Origin: an uncultured Collinsella sp.
GTDB taxonomy: Bacteria; Actinomycetota; Coriobacteriia; Coriobacteriales; Coriobacteriaceae
Length of the DNA stretch: 6,491 bases
Direction of reading: 5' to 3'
NCBI GenBank assembly: GCA_900552425.1
Contig: URZR01000098.1
Span: 1 to 6,491 of the forward strand
The notes under the pieces are model-generated. The model was not told the DNA's origin and searched no databases. It saw nothing but the letters and a program-made list of their open reading frames with translations. Shown here one piece after another: positions 6,221 through 6,491 of the stretch; the first letter of the stretch is position 1, and the number at the start of each line of letters is the position of its first letter. The translations under genes and the position numbers were made by a program.

Positions 6221-6252
6221 GTGTATATACTCGTTAAGTACAGTATATACAC
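6221..6252. promoter_or_regulatory. Probable GntR operator: two GTATATAC palindromes
   Basis: GTGTATATACT (6221-6231) and AGTATATACAC (6242-6252) form a perfect 11-bp inverted repeat with a 10-nt spacer. Each arm holds an 8-bp palindrome, GTATATAC (6223-6230 and 6243-6250). The copies are 20 bp apart, about two helical turns, so two dimers could sit on one DNA face. The site overlaps the predicted -10 box and start point of the GntR operon, which suits repression by blocking polymerase. Autoregulation is inferred from position and from YtrA-family practice. Confidence 0.75.
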
Positions 6253-6269
6253 ACGCATACACAGTGCAA
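6242..6269 (-). promoter_or_regulatory. Promoter of the GntR-ABC operon
   Basis: On the minus strand TTGCAC (plus 6264-6269) and TATACT (plus 6242-6247) are good -35 and -10 boxes with 16 bp between. Transcription would start near 6235, giving a leader of about 140 nt before the GTG at 6096. The -10 lies inside the right half of the operator. Confidence 0.65.
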
Positions 6270-6323
6270 GAGATTTTTTGGGATTTTGCCGCGCCGGCTC
6301 ATAGGGTAAAGGGCGTGCTGCCA

Positions 6324-6354
6324 GGGTCCGGACCCACCGACCCTCGCGCGCGAG
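6324..6354. repeat. Two perfect 12-bp palindromes
   Basis: GGGTCCGGACCC (6324-6335) and CTCGCGCGCGAG (6343-6354) are each fully self-complementary and lie 7 bp apart, upstream of the GntR operon promoter. They could be protein-binding sites for a divergently oriented gene beyond the right edge, or part of a repeat. In GC-rich DNA the second is less surprising than the first. Confidence 0.5.
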
Positions 6355-6366
6355 AAAAGACGCGGC

Positions 6367-6385
6367 GCTGCAGAAAATCTGCAGC
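6367..6385. repeat. 8-bp hairpin with AAA loop
   Basis: GCTGCAGA (6367-6374) pairs perfectly with TCTGCAGC (6378-6385) around AAA. On neither strand is it directly followed by a T-run, so a terminator role is weak. It sits in a stretch without a supported gene. Confidence 0.6.
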
Positions 6386-6491
6386 TCAGAAGCATGTATA
6401 AAGCATTTTGACGAGGTTTTTCATCCTTGTGAGAAGGCGCTATAAACACCTTTGATGGTACGATTCCCCCGTCAATGCCATGGTGACTCTC

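Larger units (their letters stand above)
6270..6491. other. Intergenic stretch without a supported gene
   Basis: Together with the leader and promoter this makes 395 bases (6097-6491) lacking a gene. It holds the two palindromes and the hairpin listed separately. There is also a direct repeat AAGCAT at 6390-6395 and 6401-6406 (11-bp period), and a possible plus-strand promoter TTTTCA (6418-6423), 17 bp, TATAAA (6441-6446). ATG codons at 6455, 6475 and 6480 have no Shine-Dalgarno sequence, so I do not call a gene start; a plus-strand gene may begin beyond the window. Confidence 0.4.

Noticed and set aside
6097..6258. Upstream in-frame extension of the GntR protein by 54 residues
   Set aside because: The extension is Arg/Ala-rich, would cover the promoter and operator, and has no Shine-Dalgarno sequence, whereas the GTG at 6096 has a well-spaced AAGGGA.
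6386..6424. Tiny minus-strand frame MKNLVKMLYTCF ending right before the 6367-6385 hairpin, leader-peptide-like
   Set aside because: The AAGG sequence touches the ATG with no spacing, no promoter is convincing, and the hairpin has no U-tract. Twelve codons is too short to support without comparison.

Overview
The window looks like chromosomal DNA of a high-GC Gram-positive bacterium. Gene style, GC-rich codon use, GTG starts with clear Shine-Dalgarno sequences and the gene families present all fit a gut Coriobacteriia such as Collinsella. That assignment is inference from style and recall, not from a marker gene. Six protein genes are supported, one of them cut by the left edge. No RNA gene, insertion sequence or CRISPR array is visible.

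Layout. Bases 1-1289 (minus) hold the N-terminal part of an exported or membrane-anchored protein with a signal peptide and two tandem solute-binding (SBP_bac_3-like) domains; its C-terminal output lies outside. Bases 1290-1537 are a divergent intergenic region with a compact cluster of palindromes around GGGAC/GGGGACG cores, resembling a REP/BIME-type repeat. On the plus strand follow a two-transmembrane potassium channel (1538-1963), a LOG/TIGR00730 nucleotide-processing protein (2000-2533) and, behind its own promoter, a ClC-superfamily protein (2659-3960). Converging from the right on the minus strand is an operon of GntR (YtrA-type) repressor (5719-6096), ABC ATPase (4742-5635) and ABC-2 type permease (4047-4745). 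Bases 6097-6491 contain the operon's leader, promoter and operator, then a palindrome-rich stretch without a supported gene.

How it works together. The clearest unit is the minus-strand operon. A short GntR regulator probably represses its own promoter through two GTATATAC palindromes 20 bp apart, one of them overlapping the -10 box, and so controls a two-component ABC exporter. The ATPase and permease genes overlap by 4 bp, implying translational coupling. The potassium channel and the ClC protein are both ion-transport genes but seem to be separate transcription units; the LOG gene probably rides with the channel.

I see no clear evidence for a wholly new system. The items most worth following up are the REP-like repeat cluster, the promoter-embedded double-palindrome operator, the ClC protein lacking the usual gating-glutamate motif, and the palindrome cluster at the right edge.
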